Shown here piece after piece: positions 8,943-16,877 of a stretch of DNA of 64,000 bases. Source of the stretch: Hyphomonas sp. GTDB lineage: Bacteria; Pseudomonadota; Alphaproteobacteria; Caulobacterales; Hyphomonadaceae. The stretch is from contig NZ_CP051230.1 in assembly GCF_017792385.1 (NCBI RefSeq), positions 1,302,001-1,366,000 on the forward strand, given 5' to 3'. A model generated the notes under the pieces. It searched no databases. It saw nothing but the letters and a program-made list of their open reading frames with translations, and was not told the DNA's origin. Positions within the stretch are counted from its first letter, which is position 1. Each line of letters opens with the position of its first letter. Position numbers and translations under genes: made by a program.

Positions 8943-9623
8943 TCAGAGCACGTGCATGATCTGGTCCAGCGGTTTTTTGACGAGCGCGTGTTTTGGCACC
9001 ATGGCACCGTCTGCCGGATAGCCTGCGACGAGGATGAGGAAGGGTTTTTCCGTTTCCGGACGGTCGCAGATGCGGTTCAGGAATTTCATCGGATTGGGCG
9101 TATGGACGAGCGTGGCCAAACCGGCCTGATGACAGGCCGCCATCAGCAGGCCGGTGGCAATGCCGACGCTTTCATGAATGTAGTAATTCTTCCGGGTCTC
9201 GCCCTCATGCGCGCCGCCGCGGCGCTGGGCGAAGATGCAGATCAGCCAGGGCGCGGTCTCCATATAGGGCTTGTCGGCATCGGTGCCGATCGGGGCGAGG
9301 GCGTCGAGCCAGTCCTCGCCCGCGCGGCCGGCATAGAATTCACGCTCCTCGGCCTCGGCGGCTTCGCGGATCTCGCGCTTTTTCCCGGCGCTGTTCACGC
9401 AGGCGAAGAACCAGGGCTGGTGGTTGGCGCCGGACGGGGCCGAGCCCGCGGTCGCGATGCAGGCCTCGATGATCTCGCGCGGGACGGGGGCGTCTGAAAA
9501 TTCCCGCACCGAGCGGCGCGAGGTCATGGCGGCATGGAAGGCCCGGGCGCGGACGCGCATCTCGTCCTCGGGATAATGCGGAAAGCCGGTCAGTGGCACA
9601 TGGGTTTCGGTGCTGGTTTTCAT
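8943..9623 (-). CDS. Nitroreductase-fold flavoprotein, iodotyrosine deiodinase-like
   Basis: 226 residues. SRRSVREF (about 35-42) is the FMN-phosphate contact and APSGANHQPW follows, as in the nitroreductase family. The C-terminal half (YYIHESVGIATGLLMAA…, EKPFLIL, AGYPADGAMVP, KKPLDQIM) resembles vertebrate iodotyrosine deiodinase closely. The three lid residues that clamp the substrate zwitterion in that enzyme (Glu, Tyr, Lys) align with Glu93, Tyr97 and Lys118 here. It is therefore likely an FMN-dependent reductive dehalogenase of halotyrosines rather than a generic nitroreductase; this is an inference from remembered alignment. GGAGGGG precedes ATG 9623. Confidence 0.8.
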   Translation of the reverse strand: MKTSTETHVPLTGFPHYPEDEMRVRARAFHAAMTSRRSVREFSDAPVPREIIEACIATAGSAPSGANHQPWFFACVNSAGKKREIREAAEAEEREFYAGRAGEDWLDALAPIGTDADKPYMETAPWLICIFAQRRGGAHEGETRKNYYIHESVGIATGLLMAACHQAGLATLVHTPNPMKFLNRICDRPETEKPFLILVAGYPADGAMVPKHALVKKPLDQIMHVL

Positions 9624-9674
9624 GAGGCCCCTCCGATGTGTGGAGGGGCATCATGGAATGGCGGCGCGGGCGTG

Positions 9675-10331
9675 TCAGCCCCGTTTCAGGCGGGCGACTG
9701 CTTCTGTGACCGGCGTGTCGCCATTGGTCAGCTCGATGATCTCGTTCGTGATCTCCGGCGTGTTGATCAGTTCGGCCAGCGTGGCGGCGACATTGCCGCG
9801 GGCCACGTCTCCATAGGTGATCGCGCGTCCGGCGCTGACCTGGCCGTCACCATCATCGTCTTTCAACGTTCCGGGGCGCAGGATGACATAGTCGATGCCG
9901 CTGGTGGCGAGGGCGGCGTCGGCGCGGCGCTTCATCGCCATATAGTGTTCGAAATCATCGCTCGTGTCGCGGTCGCGCCCGGCATCCATGATGACCGAGA
10001 CCATGTAGATGCGGTTGACGCCGGTGGCGCGCGCGGCCTCGATCAGCTTTTCCGGGCCTTCGCCATCAATTGCTGTTGTCTTGTCGCGGCCTGATCCGGC
10101 GGCTCCGGCAGAGAAGATGGCCGTGTCACAGCCCTGCAGGGCGCTGGCCATATCGTCGGCCGTCATCTCGATGAGATTGCCGAAGACCGGCTCGACACCT
10201 TGGTCGCGCAGATCGCCGGCCTGTTCGGGCTTGCGGTGCAGGCCTTTGACGCTGTGGCCGGCGCCCACGAGTTTCGGGCCAAGGCGGCTGCCGACGCCGC
10301 CGGTGGCGCCGATAAGGAAGATATTGGACAT
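9675..10331 (-). CDS. NAD(P)H-binding atypical SDR (NmrA/YwnB-like)
   Basis: 218 residues. GATGGVGSRLG at about 8-18 is the Rossmann glycine motif of atypical SDRs, and VILRPGTLKDD is typical of the PF13460 NAD(P)H-binding group. The Tyr-x3-Lys pair is represented by YMAMK near residue 130. Related proteins are often redox sensors or anthrone-oxygenase/flavin-reductase relatives, and the substrate cannot be read from the sequence. AGGAGA lies upstream of ATG 10331. It follows fabI on the same strand, about 80 bases apart. Confidence 0.82.
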   Translation of the reverse strand: MSNIFLIGATGGVGSRLGPKLVGAGHSVKGLHRKPEQAGDLRDQGVEPVFGNLIEMTADDMASALQGCDTAIFSAGAAGSGRDKTTAIDGEGPEKLIEAARATGVNRIYMVSVIMDAGRDRDTSDDFEHYMAMKRRADAALATSGIDYVILRPGTLKDDDGDGQVSAGRAITYGDVARGNVAATLAELINTPEITNEIIELTNGDTPVTEAVARLKRG

Positions 10332-10412
10332 GGAAGTCTCCTGTCAGAATGGGTTCGCCAGACCAACAGGAGAGACAGGCAGGAGTTCCGGGCGATTACA
10401 GAAGCGTGATCG

Positions 10413-11228
10413 CTACTCCTCCGGCAAATCCGGGACGCCGACGACGTGGAAGCCGGCGTCGACATGGTGGACTTCGCCGGCGACGGAGTGGCCGAGGTCT
10501 GACAGAAGGTAGAGCGCCGCGCCGGCGACGCCTTCCATGCGCGTGTCTTCCTTCAGCAGGGACCAGTCGCGGCCGGTGCCCATCAGGCTCTTGCCGCCGC
10601 GAATGCCGGCGAGGGAGAGGGTGCGCATGGCGCCGGCCGAGATGGCGTTGACGCGAATGCCCTGGGGCCCGAGATCGCGCGCCGCATAGCGGGTCGCCGC
10701 TTCCAGCGCGGCCTTGGCGACGCCCATGACATTGTAGGAGGGCACGGTGCGCTCGGCGCCGAGATAGGTCATGCAGATCATCGCGCCGCCATCGGGCATG
10801 ATCTCGCTGGCGCGGCGGGCACAGTCGATGAAGCTGTAGACGGAAATGTCCATCGCGCGGCGGAAGCCTTCGCGCGTCGTGTTGGCGACCATGGAGCCCT
10901 GCAGCTCGTCCTTGCCGGCAAAGGCGATGGAATGGACGAGGAAATCGATCTTGCCCCATTTGTCCTGCACGGCCTTGAAGGCGGCATCCATGGACGCGTC
11001 ATCGGTGACGTCAGCCGGGATCATGAAATCCATGCCGATGCTCTCGACCAGCGGGCGGACGCGGCGCTCGAGGTTTTCGCCCTGATAGGTGAAGGCGATC
11101 TCGGCGCCCTGCGCGGCGAGCTGGCGGGCGATGCCCCAGGCGATCGAGTTCTGGTTGGCAACGCCCATCACGATGCCGCGCTTGCCTTTCATCAGGTCGC
11201 CTGCCGGCGGGGTCCAGTCATCAGCCAT
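10413..11228 (-). CDS. fabI: Enoyl-[acyl-carrier-protein] reductase FabI
   Basis: 271 residues from ATG 11228, matching the usual size; a longer frame upstream is rejected because AGAGAGG precedes this ATG. MGVANQNSIAWGIA (about 21-34) is the FabI NADH-binding signature and Tyr165/Lys172 form the Y-x6-K catalytic pair. It performs the last step of each fatty-acid elongation cycle and is the target of triclosan-type inhibitors. fabA lies about 3.3 kb away on the same strand rather than adjacent, so the usual fabA-fabB-fabI cluster is not present in this form here. Confidence 0.94.
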   Translation of the reverse strand: MADDWTPPAGDLMKGKRGIVMGVANQNSIAWGIARQLAAQGAEIAFTYQGENLERRVRPLVESIGMDFMIPADVTDDASMDAAFKAVQDKWGKIDFLVHSIAFAGKDELQGSMVANTTREGFRRAMDISVYSFIDCARRASEIMPDGGAMICMTYLGAERTVPSYNVMGVAKAALEAATRYAARDLGPQGIRVNAISAGAMRTLSLAGIRGGKSLMGTGRDWSLLKEDTRMEGVAGAALYLLSDLGHSVAGEVHHVDAGFHVVGVPDLPEE

Positions 11229-11321
11229 GGGAAAGCCTCTCTTTGGTGAATGTCTCGTTGGGAAACCGCTAGGCATCCCCGCTGGGCGCGTCAAGTTTGC
11301 GGCGGTGTTTCGGATGCCGGC

Positions 11322-11750
11322 TCAGGCCCGGGCGAGCCGGTCGGACAGGGCATGCAGAAGGGCGGCCATTTCGTCGACCCGCTCGCCCAGCGCCCCGTCA
11401 ATCAGGTCGTTGATCTCGCCGAACGGCGCCTCGATGGCGGCGAGCGTGGCCGTGCCGGCATCTGTCAGCGACAATTCCCAGGCGCGGGAATCCTCCTGGC
11501 TGCGGGTGCGGGCAACCAGGCCGAGCTTTTTCAGCCGCGTGACCATGACCGTGATGGCGGATTCGTTCAGGCCGAGCGTGCGGGCCACCTCGTTCTGGCG
11601 CATGCCGGGCGAGCGCGCGATGACGGCCAGAACGGCAGACTGGGCGGTGGAAATGCCGGCGGCGCCAGACACGGCCTGGTCGGCCTGTTTCTGCAGGCGG
11701 TGGGCGGCGATCTGGAGCGCGTGATAGAATCGGCTGGAATGTGCAGTCAT
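11322..11750 (-). CDS. MarR-family transcriptional regulator
   Basis: 142 residues with the winged helix at about 40-110: MRQNEVARTLGLNESAITVMVTRLKKLGLV is the recognition-helix region and RSQEDSRAWELSLTDAG the wing. MarR dimers usually repress divergent genes and themselves and release DNA on binding a small phenolic or acyl ligand. It is divergent from an amidohydrolase-fold gene, and a perfect palindrome lies between the two starts, so autoregulation and control of that gene are likely. ATG 11750 was chosen because upstream codons would run through the palindrome. Confidence 0.88.
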   Translation of the reverse strand: MTAHSSRFYHALQIAAHRLQKQADQAVSGAAGISTAQSAVLAVIARSPGMRQNEVARTLGLNESAITVMVTRLKKLGLVARTRSQEDSRAWELSLTDAGTATLAAIEAPFGEINDLIDGALGERVDEMAALLHALSDRLARA

Positions 11751-11786
11751 GCCGCTACGTAGCCTCTTGTGGGGGAGAGCGGAAGC

Positions 11787-11812
11787 CATATACTTCAATA
11801 GTGAAGTATATG
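11787..11812. promoter_or_regulatory. Perfect palindrome, probable MarR operator
   Basis: Arms CATATACTTCA (11787-11797) and TGAAGTATATG (11802-11812) are exact reverse complements around the 4-base centre ATAG. The core ACTTCA-4-TGAAGT resembles MarR operators. It sits 37 bases from the MarR start and 10 bases from the amidohydrolase start, overlapping the probable promoters and abutting the latter's GGAGA ribosome site. Confidence 0.75.
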
Positions 11813-11821
11813 GAGAGTCTC

Positions 11822-12631
11822 ATGATCATCGATGTCTGGGCCCAGGCGACGACGCCGCGCTTTGCGGCGGCCCCCTGGCTGCAAACCCTGCTGAAATGGA
11901 CCGGCCGGGAGGGGGACACGCGCGGCACGACCGTCGCCGAGACCCTTGCCGCAATGGATGCGGCGGGCGTGGACATCACGTTCCTGTCGGCCTGGTCGTC
12001 GCCGACGGGCGATCTGATTTCCAATTCCGAGCTGCAGGAACAGATCGATCAGGCACCCGACCGGTTGAGAGGGCTGGCCACTGTGGACCTGACCGATCCA
12101 ATGGGGGCGGTGCGGGAGATCCGGCGGGTCGTGGACGGCCAGCGGATCGTCGGCGTGCGATTGGTGCCGTGGCTGTGGGACCTGCCGCCGAATGACCGGC
12201 GCTATTATCCGGTCTATGCCGCCTGTATCGAAGCGGGCGTGCCGTTCTGTACGCAGATCGGGCATACCGGGCCGCTGAAACGGTCCGAGACCGGCCGCAT
12301 GCTGCCCTATCTGGAAGATGTGATGCTGGACTTTCCGGAACTGGTCGTGGTGGGCGGCCATGTCGGCTTCCCATGGCTGGACGAGCTGCACACGATGACG
12401 ATCAAGTTCCCGAACTTCCATGTCGACACGTCGGCCTATGCGCTGCACCGCCTGCCTCCGGCCTTTGTCGACTGGATGAAGGGGGTCGGGGCGTCGCGGG
12501 TGATGTTCGGAACGAACTGGCCGATGCTGTCGCCCCGGCGCTGCCTTGATGGCCTGGACGGGCTGGGCCTGGACGCGGCTGCACGGGACGCGTTCCTGTC
12601 CGGCAATGCGAAACGGGTGTTCAAGCTGTGA
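11822..12631 (+). CDS. Amidohydrolase-2-fold protein with missing metal ligands
   Basis: 269 residues of the PF04909 TIM-barrel family (COG2159). His148 (QIGHTGP) and His180 (GGHVGFPW) are kept, but the N-terminal HxH metal site is replaced by IIDVWAQ and the C-terminal catalytic Asp of the usual FGSDYP motif is Asn232 (FGTNWP). Related enzymes are decarboxylases or lactone hydrolases; this member may be metal-free or use altered ligands, so activity is uncertain. Start ATG 11822 follows GGAGA. It is divergent from the MarR gene and probably repressed by it. Confidence 0.78.
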   Translation: MIIDVWAQATTPRFAAAPWLQTLLKWTGREGDTRGTTVAETLAAMDAAGVDITFLSAWSSPTGDLISNSELQEQIDQAPDRLRGLATVDLTDPMGAVREIRRVVDGQRIVGVRLVPWLWDLPPNDRRYYPVYAACIEAGVPFCTQIGHTGPLKRSETGRMLPYLEDVMLDFPELVVVGGHVGFPWLDELHTMTIKFPNFHVDTSAYALHRLPPAFVDWMKGVGASRVMFGTNWPMLSPRRCLDGLDGLGLDAAARDAFLSGNAKRVFKL

Positions 12632-12680
12632 CGGTTGGCGACAGCCGCTTCATGTCAGCCCTGCATGCGCCTCTGCGCCG

Positions 12681-14450
12681 CTAGAGCCGGGCCAGCTCCG
12701 GCGTGGCGCCGCGTTTGCCCATCCATGCCTTCTTGAACAGATGTTTCGCGTAGCGGGCCGAGCGCCGGTCCCCCTTGGCCTTGTAGGTCTGCCACAAGCC
12801 ATAAAGGGCATGCGCATTGTTCGGGGATTTGAGCAGGGCGCGGTGAAACATCACTTCGGCGCGGTCAATCTGGCCATCCTGCAGCAGCAGCGCCGCGAGC
12901 GTCTGGCGGGCGGGATAGTACCAGATCGGCGGTTCGCTGTAGGGAAGCGCATCCTGCAGGTCTGCAGCGCGCTCCATTTGCGAAATGGCACTGTCGAAAT
13001 CGCCATTCCCGGCGGCAATCCGCGCGGACACGATCAGGGACGAGATCCGGGCGATGTCGCCCGCCGGCAGGTACTGCGCTTCCAGTTCGGCCACGCCATC
13101 GCTGGTGATCAGGGCATCGATCCGGTCTGCTTCGGCCTGTGCGCTGACGGCGTCGCCCTCGGCCGCGAAGGCCAGTCCGCGCGCATAATGCCAGGCGACG
13201 CTGTCCATCACGGATTCCGTGCCCGGATCGGGCAGGCCGAGCACCGTGTCCGGCGACGAGAATTGCGCATGGGCATAATAGGCAGACGGACGGATCAGGG
13301 CGATCCAGGGGGCGAGGGAGGACATGTCCTGTGGCAGTGCCGCATCCAGCCGGGAGGCTGTGGACAGCGCAGTCTTTCCGTCGCCCGCCATCATGGCCGA
13401 GGTCAGGATGAAATGGAGATTGTGCGGATAGTATCCGTACTCGTAGAGCGGCGGCGCATTGCCGCTGGCAATGTAGAGCTCGTCCGCACGGGCTGCGGCC
13501 AGATTGGACTCCATCGACCGTTTCCACTGGCCGGTCAGGTACCAGAGGTGCGAGGGCATGTGCACGAGATGGCCCGATTGCGGGGCAAGGCCCGGCAGCT
13601 GTTCGGCCGTCGCGATGGCGCGGAAGGGATCGTCGGATGCTTCGGTTGCATGGATGTAGAGATGGATGGCGTGGACGAAGTCCGGATTGCGGTCCAGCAC
13701 CGTCTCAAGCAGGTTGATCACCTCGGCCGTGCGGCCTTTCGGCGTGTGACCGTCGGCCTGCCAGTAATCCCAGGGCTGGGTGTTCATGGCCGCTTCGGCG
13801 GCGAGGGAGAGGACAAGGTCATTATTGGGAAATTGTACGGCGGCCAGAGCCAGGGCGTCTGCGAAGGCCACCGGATTTTCGGACACATTGCCATCTTCCG
13901 TGCGCGGATACCGCGCCACCATGGCATCGATCAGCATCTGTTCCAGAACGGGCGTGCCGGAGGCGCGCAGCTTTGCGGCCTGCGCCGCATCATGCGCCTG
14001 TTGAAGCGCGTCCTCGCCGACGGCCAAATTGAGATTGCTGCCGCGCGCAAACGCCTCGCCCCAATGGCACATCGCGCAGCCGGGATCGGCGGCCTGCGCC
14101 TGGCGGAACACATCGATGGCGGCATCATGATTGAAGCTGATGACGAGGGACAGGCCGAGATCGAACAAATCCTGTGCGTCAGGGGATTCGGTGGTGACCG
14201 GATAGGTGATGATTGGCGCCGTCAGGCCGGCGGCGAATGTGTTGCCGACCTTTCCGGACTCGGCATAGGCCCGGGCGGCGCCGAGAAACAGGCTGAGCCG
14301 CCGGGCGCTGCTTTCGCTGCCGAGACAGGATTCACCCGACAGAAGGACGGGATCCGGGAAGGGCGCCTGCCGGGGCCGCTCTGCAATGTCCACGCCGCCG
14401 AGCGCGAGCAGGGCGGCTGTGAGAAGTGTGCCTGTTTTCCAGTAGGCCAT
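12681..14450 (-). CDS. Exported tetratricopeptide-repeat protein with CxxCH motif
   Basis: 589 residues. An N-terminal hydrophobic segment (about 5-20) suggests export. TPR-like helical pairs occur through the length (about 95-125, 235-300, 490-560). Conserved blocks HAIHLYIHATEAS (about 263) and HLVHMPSHLW (about 295) mark a family of unknown function found beside dehydrogenases and in exported proteins. At 125-129 this member reads CAMCH, a CxxCH haem-c-like motif where relatives usually have CAMAY. Function unknown. It runs opposite to very long but non-coding frames. Confidence 0.75.
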   Translation of the reverse strand: MAYWKTGTLLTAALLALGGVDIAERPRQAPFPDPVLLSGESCLGSESSARRLSLFLGAARAYAESGKVGNTFAAGLTAPIITYPVTTESPDAQDLFDLGLSLVISFNHDAAIDVFRQAQAADPGCAMCHWGEAFARGSNLNLAVGEDALQQAHDAAQAAKLRASGTPVLEQMLIDAMVARYPRTEDGNVSENPVAFADALALAAVQFPNNDLVLSLAAEAAMNTQPWDYWQADGHTPKGRTAEVINLLETVLDRNPDFVHAIHLYIHATEASDDPFRAIATAEQLPGLAPQSGHLVHMPSHLWYLTGQWKRSMESNLAAARADELYIASGNAPPLYEYGYYPHNLHFILTSAMMAGDGKTALSTASRLDAALPQDMSSLAPWIALIRPSAYYAHAQFSSPDTVLGLPDPGTESVMDSVAWHYARGLAFAAEGDAVSAQAEADRIDALITSDGVAELEAQYLPAGDIARISSLIVSARIAAGNGDFDSAISQMERAADLQDALPYSEPPIWYYPARQTLAALLLQDGQIDRAEVMFHRALLKSPNNAHALYGLWQTYKAKGDRRSARYAKHLFKKAWMGKRGATPELARL

Positions 14451-14558
14451 ACGGTGTCCCCTTTTCTCCCGAGAGGGGAAAGTACCGCAGGTCTGTCAAT
14501 CTGTCATGGGTCGGGCCGGTTTGCGCGCCGACATGCGACGCGCATGAAAGCCCGTATG

Positions 14559-15086
14559 CTAGAGCACGTTCTTCAGGCCGACCTTCATGTCGAGGGCGGT
14601 ATAGACGTGTTCGCCATCCACATAGACGCGGCCGTCGGCGATGCCGAGATTGAGCTTGCCACGGCGCACGCGCTTGATGTCGATCTCGTAGCGGACGAGT
14701 TTCTTGTCGGGCGTGATCTCGCCGGTGAACTTGACCTCACCGACCCCGAGGGCGCGGCCCTTGCCGGGGCTGCCGGACCAGCCGAGCCAGTAGCCGACGG
14801 CCTGCCACATCGCGTCCAGCCCGAGACAGCCGGGCATGACCGGATCGCCGGGGAAATGGCACTGGAAGAACCAGAGGTCCGGCGTGATGTCGAGTTCGCC
14901 GATCACGCTGCCCTTGCCGAACTGGCCGCCATCCATGGTGATTTCCGTGATCCGGTCCATCATCAGCATGGGCGGGATCGGCAGCTGGGCATTGCCGGGC
15001 CCGAAATAGCCGCCTGCGCCGGATTTCAGCAGGTCTTCCTTCGAATAGGAGGATTGGGGCGTGTGGTAATCGTGCGGTCCGGACAT
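14559..15086 (-). CDS. fabA: 3-hydroxydecanoyl-ACP dehydratase/isomerase FabA
   Basis: 175 residues, close to the E. coli length. The segment LWFFQCHFPGDPVMPGCLGLDAMWQ contains catalytic His77 and Asp91, and GRALGVGEVKFTG is also diagnostic. FabA dehydrates 3-hydroxydecanoyl-ACP and isomerises the trans-2 product to cis-3, the branch point to unsaturated fatty acids. The start at 15086 has AAGGGA 6 bases upstream; the ATG at 15104 does not. fabB, its usual neighbour, is not in this window. Confidence 0.95.
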   Translation of the reverse strand: MSGPHDYHTPQSSYSKEDLLKSGAGGYFGPGNAQLPIPPMLMMDRITEITMDGGQFGKGSVIGELDITPDLWFFQCHFPGDPVMPGCLGLDAMWQAVGYWLGWSGSPGKGRALGVGEVKFTGEITPDKKLVRYEIDIKRVRRGKLNLGIADGRVYVDGEHVYTALDMKVGLKNVL

Positions 15087-15179
15087 GGCGGTTCCCTTGT
15101 TCATTCAAGCGCAAGAGGCCGTTCGAGCCTGTGCGGCCCGGCTTGTCAACCATGCGCTGCGGCTTTGCGGGAGTGGGGA

Positions 15180-15683
15180 TCAGAGCGCGGCGGCGCTGGT
15201 CTCGATGCCCCAAAGGGCGCGGGCGGGAACGTGGCCGCGATATTGCCCGGCCGAGACACGGCACCAGCCTCGCTCACAACTCCCGAGTTCAACCAGGACA
15301 GTGGCTTCGATGCGGGCAATCTCGGGACTCATTGCGTCCGGTTCCCGGTGCATCACCGTGTCAGCCTGGACCATGGCGCGGTTGCCTGGCTCCAGCATGC
15401 GGGCATGCACCCAGACTTCGGCGCCTTCCGGATCGCGCACCCGGCGCCAGTTCTGGCTTTCCTTGATGATCAGGAGCGGCAGGCCCTTGCGTTCGTATCG
15501 CCAGAGAATGGGATGGTCGCGGCTGGGCCCGGCGCGGCCATTGACGGCATTGTATTTCAGAGACTCGAAGCGCGGCACTTCCTTGCCGGAAAATTTGCTG
15601 ACCCGGACATAGGTCGGGCCCTCGGCGACGGCGACCGAGCCGGCCAGGAGGAGTCCTGTCAAAAAGAGGGCTGCCCACTTCAT
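15180..15683 (-). CDS. Exported bacterial SH3-domain protein
   Basis: 167 residues with a signal peptide (MKWAALFLTGLLLAGSVAVA, cut near 20). Two SH3-like segments follow: VNGRAGPSRDHPILWRYERKGLPL (about 47-70) with NWRRVRDPEG and WVHARML, then a second repeat with MHREPD, GSCERGWCRV and GHVPARALWG. This is the layout of the PF06347/COG3807 family, periplasmic SH3 proteins thought to bind peptidoglycan. Two Cys in SCERGWC may form a disulfide. It is divergent from the 2-hydroxyacid dehydrogenase. Confidence 0.8.
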   Translation of the reverse strand: MKWAALFLTGLLLAGSVAVAEGPTYVRVSKFSGKEVPRFESLKYNAVNGRAGPSRDHPILWRYERKGLPLLIIKESQNWRRVRDPEGAEVWVHARMLEPGNRAMVQADTVMHREPDAMSPEIARIEATVLVELGSCERGWCRVSAGQYRGHVPARALWGIETSAAAL

Positions 15684-15816
15684 GTGCAGTCTTTTCCCAT
15701 GTCTGCGAGGGGCTAGAATTCCATGGTCGAATGAATCTTGTGTAAAACATGAAGCGTTGGCGCGGCCTGATCCCTCTGCTAAGGCCCGAATGAGAATATT
15801 TGCAAAAAGAGTCCCC

Positions 15817-16803
15817 ATGCCTGCGAAGAAGTTGAAAGTCGTTGTCACAAGAAAACTCCCGGCTCCGGTCGAGCTGCGCCTTAAGGAGTTGTTCGATGCC
15901 CGCCTGAATGACGATGACCACCCCTTCACACAGGAAGAACTGGCCGAGGCCATGCAGACCGCCGATGTGCTGGTGCCGACGGTGACCGACCGGCTGGACG
16001 GGCGCATCCTGGCGCGGGCCGGCGAGCAATTGCGCCTGATCGCGCAGTTCGGCGCAGGCGTGGACAATATCGACGTGCAGAGCGCCGTGCAGCGCGGCAT
16101 CACGGTGACCAACACGCCGGGCGTGCTGACCGATGACACGGCCGATGTCGCCATGGCGCTGATCCTGTCCGTGCCTCGCCGCCTGTTCGAGGGCGCCGAG
16201 GTGATGAACCAGCGCGGCTTTGATGGCTGGACCCCGACCTGGATGATGGGTCGGCGCCTGGCCGGCAAGCGGCTGGGCATCATCGGCATGGGGCGGATTG
16301 GCCAGGCCGTTGCGCGCCGCGCCAAGGCGTTTGGCCTGCAGATCCATTATCACAACCGCAAGCCGGTCAGCCCGCGCATCGAGGAATTGCTGGAAGCGAC
16401 CTATTGGGACAGCCTCGACCAGATGCTGTCGCGCATGGACATCGTCTCGGTGAACTGCCCGCACACGCCGGCGACCTTCCACCTGATGAATGCGCGGCGG
16501 ATCGAGTTGATGAAGCCGGACGCCTATATCGTGAACACCGCGCGCGGCGAGGTGATCGACGAGGCGGCGCTGGCCCGCGCGCTGAAGGCCGGCAAGATTG
16601 CCGGGGCGGGCCTCGACGTGTTCGAGCGCGAGCCGACGGTGAACGAGGAATTGTTCGGCCTGCCGAATGTCGTGCTGCTGCCGCATATGGGCTCGGCCAC
16701 GATCGAGGGCCGGACCGAAATGGGCGAGAAGGTCATCATCAACATCAAGACCTTCGCCGACGGCCACCGCCCGCCAGACCGCGTGATTCCCGCAATTCTG
16801 TAA
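15817..16803 (+). CDS. D-2-hydroxyacid dehydrogenase (glyoxylate/hydroxypyruvate reductase-like)
   Basis: 328 residues. GIIGMGRIGQAVARRAKAFG (about 152-171) is the NAD(P) Rossmann motif. Catalytic Arg, Glu and His fit the blocks NTARGEVIDEAAL, AGLDVFEREP and LLPHMGSAT. The N-terminal KVVVTRKLP is typical of D-glycerate dehydrogenase/hydroxypyruvate reductase enzymes, which interconvert hydroxypyruvate/glyoxylate and D-glycerate/glycolate. ATG 15817 is favoured by homology; ATG 15790 is an in-frame alternative preceded by AAGG. Confidence 0.87.
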   Translation: MPAKKLKVVVTRKLPAPVELRLKELFDARLNDDDHPFTQEELAEAMQTADVLVPTVTDRLDGRILARAGEQLRLIAQFGAGVDNIDVQSAVQRGITVTNTPGVLTDDTADVAMALILSVPRRLFEGAEVMNQRGFDGWTPTWMMGRRLAGKRLGIIGMGRIGQAVARRAKAFGLQIHYHNRKPVSPRIEELLEATYWDSLDQMLSRMDIVSVNCPHTPATFHLMNARRIELMKPDAYIVNTARGEVIDEAALARALKAGKIAGAGLDVFEREPTVNEELFGLPNVVLLPHMGSATIEGRTEMGEKVIINIKTFADGHRPPDRVIPAIL

Positions 16804-16877
16804 ATTCTGTCTCTATTTCAGGTTGACGTTTCCTGACTGGTTTTCCAATCTGGACCGGTTCAGGGAGGGCTGATCTG

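Noticed and set aside
12546..15716. Very long open frame (about 1056 codons) on the plus strand
   Set aside because: It runs antisense to the TPR gene, fabA and the SH3 gene, has no known domains, and its composition is the GC-rich shadow of real coding frames.
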